A stretch of DNA of 53,745 nt from Mycoemilia scoparia (Eukaryota > Kickxellomycota > Kickxellomycetes > Kickxellales > Kickxellaceae): positions 1 to 53,745 of the forward strand of contig JANBPU010000100.1 in NCBI GenBank assembly GCA_027575805.1. The letters run 5' to 3'. Positions within the stretch are counted from its first letter, which is position 1. Every line of letters begins with the position of its first letter. Of the stretch, positions 51,980 to 53,745 are shown piece after piece. A program made the position numbers and the translations under genes. Below the pieces are notes generated by a model that was not told where the DNA came from, searched no databases, and worked only from the letters and a program-made list of their open reading frames with translations.

Positions 51980-52457
51980 ATGGGTTTAGCATTGGTCTCT
52001 CCTGGTTGCGCTGTCTGCTGTCAAGTGTTTTCAGTCTTTGGTATTGTCATTCTGGTAAGCAGCATATGCAACTCCACTATGAGTGATTGTTTTTGAAGGG
52101 CTAAGCTACTATTATCGATGAAAATATATGGTGATTAGTATGCAAGTTGAAACTGGCCTACTAGTAAAACTTAGTCCTTCAGAAATAACTACCCGTATGC
52201 AGCGCACCCCACATTCCTGTCTTTAACAGCACCTTATTAACCAAACCTCAATGTTCATGCAAATGTAGCTGGTCATGGGCGCCATGTTTAATGCCGAGGT
52301 CGAAGAATTTACCGGCTCGATTCATGACCCAGAACATCCCAAAGCCGTCGGCCGGGCCTGCTATTTGGCTGCTGGAATCTACGCCTTGTTCCTTGTGTTC
52401 TGCGGATGTCAGAGCTGTGTTCACAACGTCTCCAAAAGACGACAGACCCGCTTCTAA
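51980..52457 (+). CDS. RNase-kappa / V-ATPase subunit f family protein
   Basis: A small membrane protein of the ribonuclease-kappa family. Its animal member RNASEK and the yeast counterpart (subunit f) sit in the V-ATPase Vo sector. Exon 1 is 51980-52054, the intron 52055-52268 and exon 2 52269-52457, giving 87 residues. The N-terminus MGLALVSPGCAVCCQVFSVF leads into the first membrane helix (VFSVFGIVILLVMGAMF). A polar loop (NAEVEEFTGSIHDPEHPKAV) follows, then the second helix (CYLAAGIYALFLVFCG), ending in a basic tail SKRRQTRF. The CC pair, G-x-x-L/M-x-x-x-F in helix 1 and AAG-Y in helix 2 match the family. The intron holds a MITE; without it and its duplication the intron would be 96 bp. 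Confidence 0.85.
52081..52194. mobile_element. MITE copy 10, in the RNase-kappa intron
   Basis: 114 bp. Left end gagtgattgtttttgaaggg; right end gtccttcagaaataactaccc. Flanks CTAT/GTAT (3 of 4). The core (gctaagctactattatcgat) is shared in part with copy 11, defining a second subtype. Confidence 0.75.
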
Positions 52458-52882
52458 ACAAACAAACAATATCATCCACCTCACCTTATCATGTTCTATA
52501 CAAAGCACAGCATTATCGACAGCTTGCAAGGTTACGTGTCCGATGCTGTGTGGTGCGTGTGTGTGCCTGCCTGCCCGTCTTGTTTCGTTGGGATCAGTCT
52601 CCACTTGTTTTTTCACTGCATATTAACTCTACTATTTTCCTTCGAATCGCTCGCTCTTTCTCTTTCAAGGTGCAGCAGATGGTGATGCCGACGACACGGA
52701 TGGACATGTCCATAGCCAGCCATAGCCACAATCACTGCTGCAGATACAAATGTTTAGTACCATTTATACAACTTAAACCATATCTCCTTACTCAGCTATA
52801 GCAGCCATGCTTTCTTTTACAATAATAGTGCAATTATTATTACTTCAATTATTATAGCACGCTTCTCTAATAGACTCAACAC

Positions 52883-52985
52883 AGATAGTTATTTTTGAAG
52901 GGCTAAATTGATAGTATCGATTAGTGATAATATAGGCTGGTCAATAATACACATAGCAAAATTTACCCTTCAAAGATTATCGCCC
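52883..52985. mobile_element. MITE copy 11
   Basis: About 103 bp. Left end agatagttatttttgaaggg; right end cccttcaaagattatcgccc. It is of the copy 10 subtype (gctaaattgatagtatcgat). Its right-hand ATAT is also the left target copy of the next element. Confidence 0.75.
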
Positions 52986-52989
52986 ATAT

Positions 52990-53092
52990 GGATCATTATT
53001 TTTGAAGGGTGAAAGTTCATTAGTAAAACTGGACATCCATTTAGATGTGATTGATTGCGCCTATAATCATTCATCACCAAAAATTATGATCC
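52990..53092 (+). mobile_element. MITE copy 12, abutting copy 11
   Basis: 103 bp with a perfect ATAT duplication (52986-52989 and 53093-53096). Left end ggatcattatttttgaaggg; right end aaaaattatgatcc. Core as in copy 1. Only 4 bp separate it from copy 11. Confidence 0.9.
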
Positions 53093-53123
53093 ATATTATT
53101 GCTATGCCACAATGAAATGCTGA

Positions 53124-53172
53124 GATTAAGCATTTTATTACTCCTATGGAGGTAGCTGTATGCCACATACAC
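53124..53172 (+). repeat. Repeat C, copy 3
   Basis: 49 bp nearly identical to 18957-19006 (GATTAAGCATTTTATTACTC onward). Here it lies about 200 bp before the phosphatase start rather than near an snRNA gene. Confidence 0.8.
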
Positions 53173-53314
53173 TAAAGTTGTGTTTACCAAATTAAATAAA
53201 AAATCTAGTTGGAATGCCACAATGAAATGCTAGGCTGGCCAGATATCAATTTATGCCATAATTAGCTATTTATCAAATTCGCATTATTAGCACCATGCAC
53301 AATCCTCAGACGCC

Positions 53315-53321
53315 TATAAAA
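53315..53321 (+). promoter_or_regulatory. TATA box
   Basis: TATAAAA lies 52 bp before the ATG at 53373. Because it falls inside the longer frame that begins at 53295, it favours 53373 as the true start. Confidence 0.55.
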
Positions 53322-53372
53322 GCCGCTTCGATTTATACTGGCAAGATTTGGATACTACTCGAGGTTAAAGCT

Positions 53373-53531
53373 ATGTCTGCTGGCGAGAACAACATAACGA
53401 GGGTCCTTTTTGTGTGCCTGGGAAATATCTGCCGATCCCCAATGGCCGAGGCTGTATTTTGTGCCGAAATTAAAAAGCTCCAGCTCTCTGGAAAGTTTGA
53501 GGTTGATAGTGCTGGAACCGCTGCATATCAT
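53373..53531 (+). CDS. LTP1: Low-molecular-weight protein tyrosine phosphatase, exon 1
   Basis: The first 53 codons of a cytosolic low-molecular-weight phosphotyrosine phosphatase (yeast Ltp1, human ACP1). The P-loop VLFVCLGNICRSPMAEAVF holds the C-x5-R-S signature with the nucleophilic cysteine, and is followed by FEVDSAGTAAYH, as in the family. The start is set at MSAGEN (53373) because a TATA box lies just upstream; an in-frame ATG at 53295 would add 26 residues. Exon 1 ends before GTAGGT at 53532, in phase 0. The rest, with the catalytic aspartate in the DP motif, lies beyond the window. The intron holds a MITE 14 bp after the donor site. Confidence 0.88.
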
Positions 53532-53549
53532 GTAGGTGTCTACACATAT

Positions 53550-53634
53550 GGGTAATAATTTTTGAAGGGTGAATGGCCATAGAGGAAAACACAGCCAAAT
53601 GAGTGACTCTATAGCCCTTCAAAAATAATAGCTC
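53550..53634 (-). mobile_element. MITE copy 13, in the phosphatase intron
   Basis: 85 bp with a perfect ATAT duplication (53546-53549 and 53635-53638). Left end gggtaataatttttgaaggg; right end cccttcaaaaataatagctc. Its core (acacagccaaatgagtgact) has the reverse orientation of copy 1. Confidence 0.9.
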
Positions 53635-53745
53635 ATATGTATAGGTACTATCACAGCCAAATGAGTGACTCTATAGCCCTTCAAAAATAATAGCTCATAT
53701 GTATAGGTACTATCACAGCCAAATGAGTGACTCTATAGCCCTTCA
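53590..53745 (+). repeat. 62-bp tandem array derived from a MITE end
   Basis: A 62-bp unit repeats at 53590, 53652 and 53714 (the last cut by the window). Each unit consists of the right ~45 bp of the MITE (cacagccaaatgagtgactc to agctc) plus 17 bp of flank (atatgtataggtactat). The copies seen are identical, so the expansion is recent. Confidence 0.92.

Larger units (their letters stand above)
52458..53372. other. Intergenic region with adjacent MITEs
   Basis: The 3' flank of RNase-kappa and promoter of the phosphatase. It holds MITE copies 11 and 12, repeat C copy 3, and two copies of gccacaatgaaatgct (about 53106 and 53216). No gene is seen. Confidence 0.6.

Noticed and set aside
53295..53372. 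Longer N-terminus for the phosphatase
   Set aside because: A TATA box at 53315-53321 lies within it, and the added residues do not resemble the family, whose members start shortly before the P-loop.
53590..53745. CRISPR-like array
   Set aside because: The repeats abut with no unique spacers and derive from a MITE end in a eukaryotic intron.

Overview
This is nuclear DNA from an intron-bearing eukaryote, almost certainly a fungus. Introns are short (mostly 85-130 bp) with GT/AG borders and usually a GTAAGT-like donor. The genes that can be named are eukaryotic: an actin-regulating kinase, ribosomal protein uS8, exosome subunit RRP46, ALG13, a SUN-domain ER protein, a mitochondrial ketoacyl-ACP synthase, a peroxisomal acyl-CoA ligase, a zinc-finger nucleoporin, a V-ATPase f/RNase-kappa protein and a low-molecular-weight phosphatase, plus a U2 snRNA gene. 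A NELF-A-like protein, a RanBP2-type zinc-finger nucleoporin and RNase-kappa together point away from the well-studied yeasts and toward an early-diverging (zygomycete-grade) lineage. That placement is an inference; no marker fixes the phylum.

Layout. 1-2.5 kb: AT-rich repeats and a small acidic secreted protein. 2.5-8.5 kb: a 2004-residue NAK/Prk1-type kinase gene full of triplet runs, then 3 kb without genes. 11.5-16 kb: a secreted-protein gene whose reading frame holds two TAA codons, and a divergent pair of orphan genes. 16.5-18 kb: a secreted histidine acid phosphatase. 19.1 kb: U2 snRNA. 19.6-28.5 kb: KAS, acyl-CoA ligase, an orphan nuclear-looking protein, RRP46, uS8. 30-36.5 kb: NELF-A-like protein, ALG13, SUN protein. 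37.8-39.3 kb: a second histidine acid phosphatase. 40.1-40.8 kb: the 3' part of a coiled-coil protein gene. Then about 6.6 kb with no convincing gene. 47.4-51 kb: nucleoporin. 52-53.7 kb: RNase-kappa/V-ATPase f, and the start of a low-molecular-weight phosphatase cut by the window end.

The strongest structural signal is a family of short inverted-repeat elements (52-114 bp, about 14 copies). The end consensus is GGGNNATAATTTTTGAAGGG, and the best copies are flanked by 4-bp A/T-only target duplications (ATAT, TAAT, ATTT). Three copies lie inside introns, and four lie 27-100 bp past stop codons. One has given rise to a 62-bp tandem array at the right edge of the window. No transposase gene is visible, so they look like non-autonomous MITEs.

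There is no operon logic. The genes serve separate housekeeping roles: transcription pausing, splicing, RNA decay, glycosylation, nuclear transport, organelle acidification, mitochondrial fatty-acid synthesis and extracellular phosphate release. Several supplied start codons were GTG or TTG; starts were moved to the first ATG for the kinase, the NELF-A-like protein and the SUN protein.
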